Assembly (NCBI GenBank): GCA_018806985.1
Contig: JADANN010000380.1
Span: forward strand, 1,986,501-2,050,500
Direction: 5' to 3'
Source of the DNA: Angiostrongylus vasorum
Taxonomy: Eukaryota; Nematoda; Chromadorea; Rhabditida; Metastrongylidae
DNA: 64,000 nt
The notes beneath the pieces are model-generated. The model was not told where the DNA came from and searched no databases. It worked only from the letters and a program-made list of their open reading frames with translations. The position numbers and the translations under genes are program-made. The first letter of the stretch is position 1; the number at the start of each line of letters is the position of its first letter. Positions 1 through 12,800 of this stretch are shown here, piece after piece.

Positions 1-3000
1 ATGCGAGTTTACATGAATTTCTTTTCAGTCTAAGATTACGATTATGTTAACAAGAAATGACCTTCTCTTTCTTATGTACACCCAACGTCCCAAACGGCAA
101 CGGCTTACCCGTCGCATTGTCAACAAGCAGAACCCTGAAATATAATCATTTCACAGGCCTCAGAAATTAAGCTATTTATCTCAAAAGAGAAAGCAAAAAA
201 CCTAGTGGGCCTGACAAAAATAAAAAACTAGACGTTCTAACCAAAACTGGAGGGACTCCATTAGTTCAAAACGCACCTCGGCATCAATTATCAACTCCGA
301 CGCCTTAGGAAATGCCTTTGGTATGACATTCTCCAGGTGAGAAATCTTAAATTGCGTGCTTATAATGAATTATTAGGTCACTAAAAACATATCATACACT
401 TAGACACATTTTTAGTCTATAAAGGACACATAGCTAAATAAGGACTACAGCTGACTTCAAAGAACGATGAAAAAGTTATTGCACCTTGTGATGTTGTACA
501 GGCTTTAGGCTGCGAGAATAATACGAGTAAGAAGATCCGGCCTTGTGGACCTGAAATTTCATAAGTGGCGGTTTTAACATACTACTAGATTTAGAGCAAA
601 AACCATAAATGATATAAAACTATGCAATATAATATGTCAACGTCAACCTATTTTGTCTGGATGAAATGGTTACTGTGGGATTTCACGGAGAAGACTATAT
701 TAACAATAGTAATGATTACCGCAGTGATCTGCTTTACTACATGATAACATTTTCACCAAGATTTTCAATGTTGTGAATACAGCCATACTGGTGAACAGTG
801 TAGTCATACTCAATGGATTGCTACCTCTAACATCATTTTTCTTTCACAATTCGCTATAAATTTCTCTGGTTTTCGAAAACCTGACTAATAGCCTGTTCAA
901 AAACTACTAGCATCAGCTTAGTATTAAAAAAAGCATAAAGGATAAAGCTCTTGGCGTTGGTCAATCCCTGACGGATGTGACATGCATTCGACTTCATTAA
1001 GCATCGTTTGGAGGTGATTGAACTCATATCTGGCCTTCTCAGTGACTCGCGGTGGTCTACCGATGTATCGAGCTAGTGCTCTATCCTCCCAGACAAGTCT
1101 GGTACCAAACTGCCGACCCCAGAGGGATGCAAGGCTTGGTGAACCTGTAGCTCGGGGATCGATCCCATGTGTATATTGCAGGGCGCCTCCTACCACTGCC
1201 GCACATGTACCTTAATATTACAATACGTAATAATCATTCAGGGGAGGATAGCACAGTGGCAGTGATGTCCGTCATCACGAGCATGGCACTAGTTCAATTC
1301 CGCCCCGGTCCAATCAAGCCTTCCCAACCGCCCGGGGTCGGGAAATTCGTACCGGACATGTTTGCGAAAAAAATCACGGTCTGCAATCCAAATGGGAACA
1401 CTTCAGCTCGGCTATCTCAGCACTCCAGACAGAATTGCTCGACCAGTATTCTACGACATTCAAGATGAAATGGAAATCCTCAAGCAGCAATCGAAGCTAC
1501 ACGTAACGTTGGAAGGTCTTTGTGGACAATGGATGCGAGGGAACGAATTGAATGTGAGAAGTGCTGGGATTCACACAGCAGACGTGAAGGGTCAAATAAA
1601 ATAAAATAAATAAAAAAATAATAATCATTCATGTTTTCGAAAAGAATTCGACAATAACGGACGAAAACTTACTGGTTGCTTCAATATCATCTTCACTTTT
1701 TTTGCCGCGTATTTGTCTATATGTTTTCGAACACAAAACGTGTGCGGACTCGTGATCATTCTCTTACATTTCAATCGCTCTTCTTCAAAACCTTTGGTAC
1801 CCCATCCTGTTAATCATGGATTGGACACCCCTAATTTCATGCAATTAATGTTGCCAGCCAAAGCTGTCCAGTGTGCTTCACTTACTTGATGGACATGAAG
1901 GCCATCAGATTTCCCCGCATTAGACCTCCCACTTTTAATTTCCTTCTAATAGAAATACCCACACATCACAAGCTCTACTGTGAGAATGGGTATGTCGGTG
2001 TATAGCTTAATGTACGCTCCTATGTGCAGGATACAGTGTGCAGGTACAGAAATGCATCTATGAACGTATACATGGCAATAATTATGGGCACGATGAATCT
2101 ATTGTTCAACTCGTGACACAGCGAAAATACATGGTCGTCTTTGACCTGCTGGTATTTCCAGGTGTAACTTCATAATTACACGTGTAGCAAAAAGATTAGA
2201 GGTGCCCAGCAATACACACCTGATGGTTGGTTCAATTCCGCGCTCCGGGCTAATCAAGTCTTCCATCCCTCCAGGGTCGGTAGATTGGTGCAATACTTGA
2301 CAGGTAGGGACACTGACGCGACGTTTTCTCGCAAGTCATTCTGTAGAACAGATATGCACTCAACCACCTCTAAGAGGCTTGATGAAGTAGAATGTAGGGC
2401 GCACCCATCAAGTATTGATGAACGCTGAATGCTTCATCCATTATCCTTAAACTCACGATTTACCCGCTCAAAATCTAGATAAGAAAGAAGCCTACAAAGG
2501 GTTTTATTCTATATGGTTAAAAAATGTATGTACTTTCTATAAAACATTCTCATAACTTTGAGTTTGTATAGGACTGAAGCCGCCAAAAAGTTGAATAAAT
2601 CGTCTAAATCTTCAAAAAGCCCTCCGCAATCTCTGTAACCGCAAAAACCAACGGTACGTTGGAGAAACACACAAAACGTGTCCCGGTGAAAGAACTTCCA
2701 TTTGTTCAATTTTTTTTTGAAATACGAACTTCATGAAGAAGAAGGGAGAAGTTATGGTTCTTAGGGGCCAGTAAATTATGATTTCATCATAGTGATGAAC
2801 TTGTATCTTGAAGCCAGAGATCTATAGATTTCAGTGGCTTTTTCCTGCAACTGGTAAAGTTTGTTCTGGGCTGAAACTTGCTGGTTTAAATTTGGAAGCG
2901 GCTCTTTAGTGTTGAGTGGCTCTTAAAGAGGTCATAGCGTCGTGTGAATGTTGAAATAAAAAACTAAAACGAATGAAAAACAAAAAAATGAGTGGGAAAA

Positions 3001-6000
3001 TGAAATGAAAAATATGAAATGGATAGATTTAGACTACCTGAACTCTTTCACCGTCATATTTTATCTCCGCGAACATTCCATTGATGCATCTCTTCATTGC
3101 TTGCTCGACCGACTTGCACGGTTCAGCCTGGTTATGGGAACACTCTTTAAATTCGTCTATTATAGGGAAAAAACGACTTGAGTTAAATAATTTTCAATTC
3201 CAACCTTCACTGAACATCGGTGACGATAATGAATGTTTTGATCTATTGATGAACTTACACGATCATTTTCTAATGGGAAGATACGGCGAAAGATGGACGA
3301 AAAGACAAGTGGATTCTAAAAGGACGGAAGCGTCCTCTAGGATGACAACCAACTAAGCGCTTCGCTACTCAAGATACGAGAGTCGACAAAAAATCTGGGA
3401 CTGATCTATTGCCTACTAGTAGACAGACGTTCATCGTGGTGAAAAGTTTGTACTGCTGGCAAAGGCCGATCAACCATAACGGTTTTTTATTGCAAATAAT
3501 AAGCTAACAATAAAATTAACCTCAATCAACAAAGTTAAACCCCAGCTGAGAAATTTTAATTTGTTTAACACTCTTGCGTTAGTTAAAAGCTAGTTGTCAG
3601 CGTTTACGGACTAGCTGGGGTCTTGAAAATAAACGATGAATTTTCGATACTTAGAAGACAACGTTGTGGACATGAATGGATTGTAGAAAAGGCTTTGGTC
3701 TATCGTTCTATGGGCATGAATGATATTCATGATGGTATTTTTTAGATGTTACTATTGGTCCATCATACAAACACATTGCTATCGACATTTGGTATTGTTC
3801 TACAACTTATGGATCTCTATTACAGCATTTTTCATGCCTGCACACTCTATTTGACAACTACCATCCACTACAGCAATTGGAATTGAAATGGTAGTCGATT
3901 AACACTAATTCTTCGTTAGAGAACTTGTTCGGAAAACGGTTTTTTTGTAGTTCTACGCGCAGCGTAAAGCTTTTCCCGACACCTAATACGTGTTTAACAA
4001 GATATCAAGTGATAACAAAAATGTAGGAAAATAGTCCTATGTGTTAAAATGAACAACCGGAAAGAATGAGACATATGGAGGTTATGCTGTTCACTCTCAC
4101 AAAACCACTGCTATACCTATGGAGGCCACTCACATCATTGCTGATGTCTTAACAGAAGTGAATCACAAAATCCCTTCCATGAAATTGCACTTTCTCAGTT
4201 ACTCGGTCACTCAGACACAAAAGTTATAGAGATATGTAACAATGATACTGAGGTAACTAGAAAACACAGACCCCAGGCCAGATTTCAACACGTGATTATC
4301 CCTTCCGGAGGCTCATGTGTTACCCACTGCACTACCGAGATCCTTGCTTTGCATTTGTCTCAGTCAGTTTTTTTACTCTAACTTTACTATCAGCAATCAC
4401 CCGTCAACAGGAATGATTTGGTGAGAATAAATCGTCATTGAACCCAGTCAAGCTAAAAGGTGCGGTCGAAATAACAATGTTTCGACTTTTATTTACTGCC
4501 TATCATTTCTTTTTCAAAGCATGGTATTATGCTAATAGCACCCTAAGGTAAGAACACAGCTGAGCGAAAAGCAAAGCAAGGGCGCCAGTGATGCAGTAGG
4601 TAACATGTGAGTTCACGGAAAAGGTAATCGCGGGTTCGAAGCTGACCTGGGGTCTGGATTTTGCAAACATCTCAGCATCGCTGTGGTTGTAGTTCACATA
4701 ATACCTGACTATGAAGAAACAGAAGACAGTAAATAAAAAAGTTACAAAATGTAACAATGATATTCAGACAGGTTAAAATCGATCCTTACTATGATTAAAA
4801 CATCTTTGTAACTGACCAGCATAGGCAGTACTGGAGTTCCTAAGCGTATGCTGACTTCAACCACAGACGGTACGTTGGCAAATTGGTCCTTTTTGCATCT
4901 AAAACATAGAACCAAAAAGTCAAAATGTGGGAATATGGCAGCCATGAATTTATAAAATCAAAATTAATTAATTGGGAATATTAAAAGTAATCAATCACAC
5001 TTGGGAGGCTGAGTTGAACAAACACTTGCCTTTCAACTATTTCTGCCAAATCACGACAATTCTGAAATGCTTCGTAGGCCGAAGAATGCAGTCCTTCTAA
5101 TATATGCTTCACCCCTGCGTTGATGCGAAGGTCCTTCATGACCAAACGAAGAAGGTATTGTATTTCCACTGGAGATAAGCTTAAAAGATTAAGGACAGGA
5201 CTTTATTTCCTCTGCAAATATGTTTTCTCGGGTGGATTTCAGCTCCGTTGCAGACTTCAGTGCTTTGATTTCTAAAAAATTCTAACATGTCCGAAACGAT
5301 AAAACCTTTACTCTGTTATTTAAATTAGAAATTTTACACCAGTTTCGTAAGTGTGCGTCTTTTTGCATTCAACACTGAACAGACTCCGGAAATGGGAACG
5401 ACGAAGTATTTAAAAGACAATCTTTCCAAAACTTTAGTTTTTAACGAATAGTCTCAATTTTCTGCACTAATGTACCAAGAAGTCTTACTAGTACCAAACG
5501 ATGTAGAAAATTAGTGACAAGTACAACGCCAACCGTTTCGCAGCAAATTTCAGATGTGCAATCTGTTCGTCGTCCTTACTCAACTCTGTAAGCTTATTCA
5601 GCCAACGATCAACCTTCTGAATACTCCAGTTCCCTTTGCTTACTTTACTAAAATTATTTTTCTCAATGACATCTCGGATAGTTTTTGAAACATCACCACT
5701 GTTTTTATACGAATCGAGTAAATCATCAACAGACAGCGCGTAAATCTGTAATGCACAAAGATAGGAAAAGGTAAAGAAAAACCAAGCCGAAATCACAATG
5801 TTAACTTTTCAACGACGATGATGCTGAGATATTTGCAAAACTTCGGAGCGGTGTCTGCGGTGAGGATTGAACACGCTATTACCATTTCTCGGGGCTAACG
5901 TGTTCACCACCACGCAGGTCCATCCTTTCGGCTTTCTCTTAGCTAGATTTTTTATCTAGCAGTGCCATCTGCAATGATTCGTCAACGGGATTGATCTGGG

Positions 6001-9000
6001 GAGCCCAAATCTGCATTGAACCCAGTTAAGCTGAGGCTACAGTTGAAATCACAATGTTAATCATTGTGGTTGATTTCGCGTAATACCCTGCCCTGAAAAT
6101 TTTAGTAAGCAGTGAATAAAAAAAGTTCACATTGTTAACTTTTCATTTGCTTACTACTTCAATTTTTCACCGCAGGGTATTATGCGAAACACAACCATAA
6201 TGATCGCGAGATATTTGCAAAACTCCGCGGCGCAGTTGCCTGCGGTGAGGATTGAACACGCTACTACCATTTCCGGAAGATAATGCGTTCACCACCACGC
6301 GAGTGTTTCCTTTCATCTTTTCCTCAGCCAGTTTTCTATCTACCAGTACCACTAGCAATGACACGCCAACAGGATTGATCTGGGGGGCACAAATCGGCAC
6401 TGAACCCAGTAAAAAAACCAAGTATTAATAAATTGGATTCTGTAGCATTGTAGCAGCCAAATTTCCCCAACAATAAGCACTGCTACTTATTATGACAGAA
6501 AGACAAACGATAAAAAAGCCGAAACAATGTGAAAGATCAAACCGTTGCAAAATGGTTGATAATTTGCTTTTCCTTGATATTATAGACTCTCTGATCAACA
6601 CCAGGCAGAAGAAGACGTATGAGCGTGAGCATATCACCATCGTAATCATCTATAATCGCAGTCTGGTTTATACACTCAACAGTGTAATCATTAAAAAAAC
6701 AACAGCAGAGGGAAAGCACTAATGAATTTTTCTTATAGGTAAGATAATCTTGGATTCCAATTATAACCTTAAACATACATATTTCAGCTCACAATAAACC
6801 GCATCAATCAGAATAAAAACACTAGAGCACATGAACTTCGCAACGGGGTTTAAGCGAATTTTTTCTTTTTTACCTGTATTTTCTGTACTCTCACTCACTT
6901 TGGCGCGTGTGGCACAGTGGTCGAAGGCGCCCTGTGACGGACACATGACATCGATCCCTGCGCAAGTGGCTCATCAAGCCTTCTATCCCCCGAGGTCGGC
7001 AAATTGGTACCAAACTTGTCAAGGAGGATAGCACCACTGGCTCGATACATCGCTAGGCCACCGCGTGTCATTGGAAAAGCCAGGTATGCATTCAAATCAC
7101 TTCTAACGATGCTTATTGAAGTACAATGCACGGCGCATTCCTCAGAGATAGATCAACGCCGACAGCTCCCATCCTTTTTTATCCTTTCAGGTGTAGTTAT
7201 AACACAATATTCACTTTTGGATTGTTTAGTGAGCAAACAAATAAATGACCAGATCAACACAAAGGTATTAGAACTTACCTCGAGAAATGAACATTTTTAC
7301 AGCAGCAGATTTATCAGTATACTTAGACAATGATGCTATAACATCGCATAGCTTGACAAACTAAACCGTTAATTTTATAGACGCAGTAAGAATAAAAAAC
7401 CATGGTTAAATAAAATTTAAGAAACTACCTTATTAAAAGAGTTATATTTTGAATCTTCGTTGGCTTCTCCACTTTGCTTTGTAGCGCTAGTGGCTTCCTT
7501 TTCCAGCGCAATTTTCTCCGCATTTTTTCTCTTGGATGAGTGCTTTTCTTTTGCGCCTTGGTCTTTAGACCCTTCTGACGTTTCCTGCGCAATAGTTTTC
7601 GTCGTTGAAGTGGAAATCTCAAGGCATTTATTCCATCATCACGTAGAAATAAAAACAGTAACAATCATATCGCCATGGCCACCTTAGCAAGTGAGGTGTC
7701 TCCCATCTTCCTTGGAGTCTTCTTTGTTCCACCGTCTTTTTGAGCACGTAATTCGTCCAGCTCATTGATAAATTTCAATATTACTTCCTTGTCTTCGTCC
7801 CTTAGATCGCCGAAACCTAAAGCAGTACTGCATTCTAAAAGGAAGAAATTGATGCCACTTGTCTATCAACTGACACTCGCATGAAACTTTACCGATGAAA
7901 CTTATATTCACTGACTTATACTTACATACTTGGATACTTGAATGGTCCGTCCCCCTCAGAGTTTTGCCGGTTTAGCCATCGTGATTCCCTGGAGTCCCAC
8001 GTCAGGCTAGCCAAAGTCTGCCCCAGATCCTCGTCACAATAGGCAGTTACCGGCTTTGTGAATCAGAGGAGATTTACCACCATGCGACTAGTTTGGTACC
8101 AGGACGGTGCCGCGGTGATGAGTCCTCCGCTGTACATCGCAGCCCGACACCCAGGAACACCTCCCAGATACACGGCGGTAAATCGTTGGGAGGTTCACTG
8201 TCCTATAGATTTCATAGGCAAAATGCAAACTCATCGGCAGTCTCTGTGAAATAAGCACTATCGACCGCATATATTTATTATTGTCATCATCAGTGGTTGC
8301 CAATGTGGTTACTCTAAAGGTTTAAACAAATTTCACCTTCGATATCATCCGCACTCTCAATAACCTTGGTGCTTGCACGTGCCTTAAAAAACATTTCGAA
8401 CAAGCAATGGGGATGATAGTACTGCTTCATATCTGGCGGAGGACCCTCTGTGTTCTGCACAAATGGATTTGGTATAATCTTTGCAAGGCGCATCTCCTGA
8501 AAGCATAATAAATTAATCGAAGATGGGGGCAAAAGAGGTGCAATTCACAAATGCCATTTTTTTTCTATAAAACACTGAAGAACAACCATAAAACTTGTTA
8601 GAACTACTTACTCGATGAACTTCAAGTACAGAGCCACGTGAGGTTAAATTTACTAACAAATGATTTACCATTTAACTGAATATTGTAACTCTCATTCCAA
8701 TTCCTAATGACCAGCCAACTACTAAATTCCTTTCATTTTTCCTATGAATTATTGAACACCTTTTTAAATCCTCGACCTCCTGGGAAGCAAATATGAGTAG
8801 CATTTGGCAAGTAGATGGAAATGGACAGGATTCCAAATAAAGGAAAGACGAATTGAAATCCTTACCACGTCAACTTTTTATTTACTGCCTATTATTATTT
8901 TTTCACATCAGTGTATGATGTGAAATGCAACCATTATAACGCTGAGATATTTGCTAATGGTTAACGTTAGGTAGAAAACTAGCTGAAAGGCGAGGGACTC

Positions 9001-9259
9001 AGTGGTACTGTACGTAACGCGCGTGAGCCCTCGAAAAGGGTAGCCGTGATTCGACCTGGCCTAGGGTCTAAATTTTGCAAATATCTCAGCATTACAGTGA
9101 AGTATTTACCATTAAGATCAGTCCGTCGACTAATAAGTACGAATGAACAACTTCAACATAGCAAAACTAACCCCCTTTCGGCAGCTGCAGCTTACATTTT
9201 TTACATCCGGCCACTCTCTTTGCATAGTCAGCAGCAAAACGAGTAGTAGACGTGGACAT
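1..9259 (-). CDS. lig3: DNA ligase III homologue (5' part of gene; 3' part off left edge)
   Basis: ATP-dependent DNA ligase of the LIG3 type, which in other animals seals nicks in base-excision repair, alternative end joining and mitochondrial DNA. Thirteen exons are visible: 9259-9172, 8496-8337, 7816-7683, 7617-7429, 7360-7279, 6649-6543, 5745-5534, 5179-5030, 4898-4817, 3127-3038, 550-485, 345-277 and 134-62, about 500 codons. Exons 1-2 encode a PARP-type zinc finger (AGCKKCK, IIPNPF, YYHPHCLFE). Exons 5-9 match the LIG3 DNA-binding domain (RLLLPGV, GDVSKTIRDVIE, VMKDLRINAG). Exon 10 carries the adenylation motif with catalytic lysine (EIKYDGERVQ); exons 11-13 continue it (SYYSRSLKPV, GKPLPFGTLG). 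The start ATG lies 12 nt after an acceptor-like TTTACGCAG. No mitochondrial presequence precedes this start. Exon 8 uses an AG/GCAAGT donor. One extra G at the end of exon 1 and one at the start of exon 13 break phase. The remaining catalytic, OB and any BRCT segments lie outside. Confidence 0.93.
925..1212 (-). mobile_element. SINE family A
   Basis: tRNA-derived SINE in a lig3 intron: minus strand carries the head with Pol III-like boxes, the central CCAGACTTGTCTGG palindrome and a TATCCTTTATGC tail. Directly followed by a family B copy. Confidence 0.8.
1238..1612 (+). mobile_element. SINE family B
   Basis: Starts with a tRNA-like head: GATAGCACAGTGGCAGTGAT (A-box-like) and CTAGTTCAATTCCGCC (B-box-like). 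The central part AAGCCTTCCCAACCGCCCGG aligns with the centre of family A. Ends in an AAATAAAATAAATAA tail. Confidence 0.75.
2190..2455 (+). mobile_element. Diverged SINE related to families A and B
   Basis: B-box-like GGTTCAATTCCGC, then the shared centre CTTCCATCCCTCCAGGGTCGG, then a family A-like 3' part ending near CATTATCCTTAAAC. May be a hybrid or an intermediate of the two families. Confidence 0.55.
3128..4816. other. lig3 intron, mostly unassigned
   Basis: Intron between ligase exons 9 and 10. It ends in an inverted pair of family C repeats (4240-4745). The segment 3640-4040 resembles in places the diverged segment near 14930-15070, suggesting another old repeat. Nothing coding is recognisable. 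Confidence 0.6.
4240..4745. mobile_element. Family C inverted pair
   Basis: Minus-oriented half 4240-4480 and plus-oriented half 4480-4745. The latter ends CAGTAAATAAAAAAGTT, mirroring TTTTATTTACTGCC at 4487. Each half has a tRNA-like segment (GGGTTCGAAGCTGACC in the plus half). Confidence 0.65.
5795..6420 (-). mobile_element. Family C, two copies in tandem
   Basis: Copies 5795-6130 and 6130-6420, both minus-oriented, sharing GGATTGAACACGCTA, GATTGATCTGGGG and GCACTGAACCCAGT-type blocks. In the lig3 intron between exons 6 and 7. Confidence 0.75.
6901..7190 (+). mobile_element. SINE family A
   Basis: GCGCGTGTGGCACAGTGG head, TCGATCCCTGCG B-box-like site and a TTTTATCCTTT tail. It sits in the lig3 intron between exons 5 and 6. 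Confidence 0.8.
7920..8235 (-). mobile_element. Family D repeat, internal deletion
   Basis: Right-to-left: CCCAACGATTTACCGCC start, GGGTGTCGGGCTGCGATGTA, then a gap, and an end of TTCAAGTATCCAAGTA. Between lig3 exons 2 and 3. Confidence 0.7.
8860..9115 (+). mobile_element. Family C, short form
   Basis: Left end CAACTTTTTATTTACTGCC, GCTGAGATATTTGC, tRNA-like centre with GTGATTCGACCTGG, then the inverted TTTTGCAAATATCTCAGCAT. Lies in the first lig3 intron, close to exon 1. Confidence 0.7.
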
Positions 9260-9285
9260 AAGCAACACTTACTGCGTAAAGAGTT
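9260..9285 (-). promoter_or_regulatory. Putative spliced-leader acceptor of lig3
   Basis: A CTCTTTACGCAG acceptor ends 12 nt before the ATG of the ligase gene, 566 nt downstream of the MMAA stop codon. This fits trans-splicing of a downstream gene, but is not proof. Confidence 0.45.
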
Positions 9286-9824
9286 GCGGAATAAACTGCA
9301 TTGAAACTCATTAACAACAAACTTCAAGTAACCAACATAATGATAAGCCTTCTTAACAAAAAAAAGTTCCAAATCTTCGGAAAAATGCCAGTGGTTTGGT
9401 CCTGTTATTTTGTAGGCCGAATTGGTTGATTTAACGGATAAATTTGAGATCAACAACAACTTCCAAAGAGATATTGGAAAGGCGTAATCTTAGCCTCTTA
9501 CCTTGAAAGCTTTGAAAATTCACAGCCACAACTATTCGAGATAAAATCAAATAGCCTTCATAGGGAATTTGAAATTGTTGTTATACTTTTCTCTAAGCTG
9601 TATCAATGAGGATACCACACCATCACCATGTAGATCACAGAGATAAATCATTTACTCGTCTAAACTTACTGTAAACAGATCTTTTGCTCGTATCCTTTGG
9701 CAATATTTACAGCTATACTCGAGGTAATACGTTAAACTTTACAATGTACACAACTGTAAATGTAATCAAGCAGGCTTAGTTCATTACATGAAAATAGCAT
9801 AGTTTTCTACAAAATGTGTTAAAA
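9260..9824. other. Intergenic spacer mmaa to lig3
   Basis: About 565 nt between the MMAA stop and the ligase start. It holds the MMAA 3' UTR and the lig3 acceptor. I see no repeat from the four families and no convincing AATAAA immediately after the stop. Confidence 0.6.
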
Positions 9825-12800
9825 TCAAGTATTTAAGAATGTTCTGATCATCAGTTCCGATGCTAGACCAGGTGTAATCTTCCCTTCACGAACATCCTTT
9901 TCGAGAGATGGGGCAAGTGGCACAATTCGGGGATGTTGCTTGAAAACTCTCAAAAGCTCGTCTTGCACATGATTCCACATCCACTGCGTCATTTGCTTTA
10001 CACGTCGTTGTTCCAAATCTCCAGATTCCATTATAGTATTCCAGTACTCGAACATTGTATCACAAACTGCGGCAATCGACTGGCGATTCATTATAGACGA
10101 ACGCAGAACCTGGAAGAGCGTTACGAAGAGAATAGGTGTTTGCTGATAGAGGAAAACATAAGAATTCGAGACTCAGCGCTTCTATTGTTCCAAACAAATC
10201 TGGTACCACTCTGCTTATCTCGAAGGGATTAAAAGATTAGTCAGCCCAGAACGTAAGATAGAACGAACATTGACGTGTGTATGACATGGTGTTTGACACG
10301 CACTCGATGTAATATAGATGATTGGGACATTATAATAATTGTAATTCCCAAAACCAACTTTCTGTTAAACTCGGCATTTGTCGATAAGTTACTATTTTAT
10401 TGACGAACACAACTGACGTTGCTATTGGAATATTCATTTCACAATAGCTAACATTTCGGCGGATTTTGACTACTCAAGAACTTGAAAAATCAAGATGAAG
10501 CGCAGTATACTCAGCCGAACACTTTCATAACCCTTCACCTGAAAAAACAAACATGTCTCCTAATTCAGTAGTCGGAAACCCATTAACCCCTCCACGGGCT
10601 CAGTGGATGGCGATAACGAAAGGATTTCTAGCGCCAGTACCGCTGGCACATTTAACAAAGGCACCAATTGGAAAAACCAAGGAAGGTTCGAAACCGTGTT
10701 CCTAAAGCCGTTCCACGTCCTCTTCTCTACATTTTACCTCAAATATTGGTAGTTAATCTTGAGAGCAAGTAGACCAGTGCTGGTAACACCGACCATCAAG
10801 CGGACGGCCCAACATACCTAGGCGCTGGTTCGACCTGGTCACAGGCCCATCAATCCTTCCGTCCCTCCGGCGTCATAAAATTGGCACCCAACCTGTCTGG
10901 GACAACCCCACTCCTTCTAATCGACGTGGGAACACCGCTCTAGCACTTCTATACCAACACTCGATGGGCAATCGACTCGACCGGTATTCAACGTCATTTA
11001 GCGACATTCACGACTAACAAAAAGGTCCTCAAACAGCAGTCCACCTCACAAGCAAAATTACAAGATCCTTGCAGATGGTGGAAGCAAGGAAACAAATGGA
11101 ATGAGAGAAGTGTTGGGATCGCCACAGATGTGAGACACGATGTCGAGTTATGTAACAAGTGATAAGATAAAATAACCTGAGAAAGGCACGTTTCCCATCC
11201 ATGTAAACCCTGTGCGGTTGACCTCCATAAATAATTTATTGAACGTTTAAAAACACTGTTTCTCATGTGATTGAAATCTGAGTTTTGAGTTTCTTTTCTT
11301 GGGATTATGAAAATATTTGGCTCAGTAGATTGCGCATCAATTTGACTCTTCTAGGCTCTGAAGAAGGCGAAATTAGCTGAAAAGTTAGGTTGAGCGAAAT
11401 AATTATCCCTAACAACACAAAAAACCTCACGCGTGCTCATTAAGGAAACTGGAACTTATTGTAGGAATTTCAGACTGCAAAATAAGCATTTGAGAATAAG
11501 CTTCACAACAATGGTGATCGGTTGTGAGATTTAAAACTCAGAACTTGTTTCGAAAAATGCCAAAATACATTTCAACTATGCGCATTGTGCGCAAGGATAG
11601 CCCTTCTTCACTCTACAGGGTGACTCAAAAAGTAGCTTTCAACTTTAAAATGCCTATAATTCATTCATGAACGATAATAGTTCTCTTGTTGACTTTTTGT
11701 TTACTCCCTTTAACTAGCCTTCACGGCAGGGTGTTGTTTGTGAAACAACCACAATGATGCTCAGATATTTGCAAAACTCCGAACCGCAGGTGTCTGTGGT
11801 GGGGGACGAACGCGCTATTGTCCTTTCCGGGAGTAACGTGCTCACCACCATGTCATGCGGGTCCTTTGTTTTCGCCTGTCTCTCATCTATGTCTATCAGC
11901 AATCACCCGTCAACGGGAGAATTTTGCAAATATCTCAGCATCATTGTGGTTTTTTCATAAACAATACCCTGCCGTGAAAGCTAGTTAAAGGCAATAAAGA
12001 AAAAGTCAACATTGTGAATTTCAACTATAGCCTCAAGTTAACTGGGTTCAATGCCGATATGGGCTCCTCAGCTCAATCCCTTTGACAGGTGATTGCTGAT
12101 GGCAGTGATCGATGGACATAGCTGAGCGACAAGCGAAACGAAGGACCCGCATGGTGTGGTGGTGAGCACGTTACTCCCCGGAAAGGACAACAGCGCGTTT
12201 GTTCCGCGCCGCAGACACCTGCGGTCCGGAGTTTTGCAAATATCTCAGCATCATTGTAATAGTTTGTGTGTGCTCCCTAGTGGTTGGGAACTACCGTTTC
12301 TTCAAATTGATTATTTTGATTAAAATTTGGCAGCCTTATAAACATGGCTGGATGTCCTACCTACTAAAGCCTCACATTAGCTCATCACGAAGTTTGTAGA
12401 TCCACTGTCCAAGTGCACAAATGCTGGAGGATCATTAAAGGAAGACAAATTCAAGTTGACAAAAAACAAGATCACGAAATGTCACGCAAAACTCATGGCT
12501 CCGGATCTGTAACTGATATGCGATATGAGGAAGCTATCGCTTCTCCAATTCCAGTTATCCCGAGATAGTGCAAGCTGTTTAAGAAGTAGCTGCTCACAAT
12601 CAAAAAATCAAAAAAAAGTCAAGACAACAAGCGCCAAAGGAGGGTGCGCTCTCTTTTCACTCTGTAAAATCCTTCCATAAGAAAAGAACTTAAATGGCAC
12701 GCTTGGAAGCTGCACTACTGTCAAGCACTTTCTATTAAAAACTGGGGCATCCTTATGGAGTTCCCGGTGGGCTTGAGAAGATGGTGGCGAATGCTGGTGC

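Larger units (their letters stand above)
551..3037. other. lig3 intron with repeat insertions
   Basis: Intron between ligase exons 10 and 11. It contains family A (925-1212 and 2190-2455) and family B (1238-1612) repeats. The part from 2460 to 3037 has short open frames on the minus strand that I could not match to ligase III or any other family. Confidence 0.7.

Noticed and set aside
2509..2905. Minus-strand helical peptide (QNKLYQLQEKATEIYRSL) as a possible ligase C-terminal exon
   Set aside because: It lies upstream, in transcript order, of exons 11-13, which still encode the middle of the catalytic domain, so it cannot be the ligase end.
3081..3356. A 91-codon plus-strand frame
   Set aside because: Partly antisense to lig3 exon 10, whose KYDGER motif and phases are well supported.
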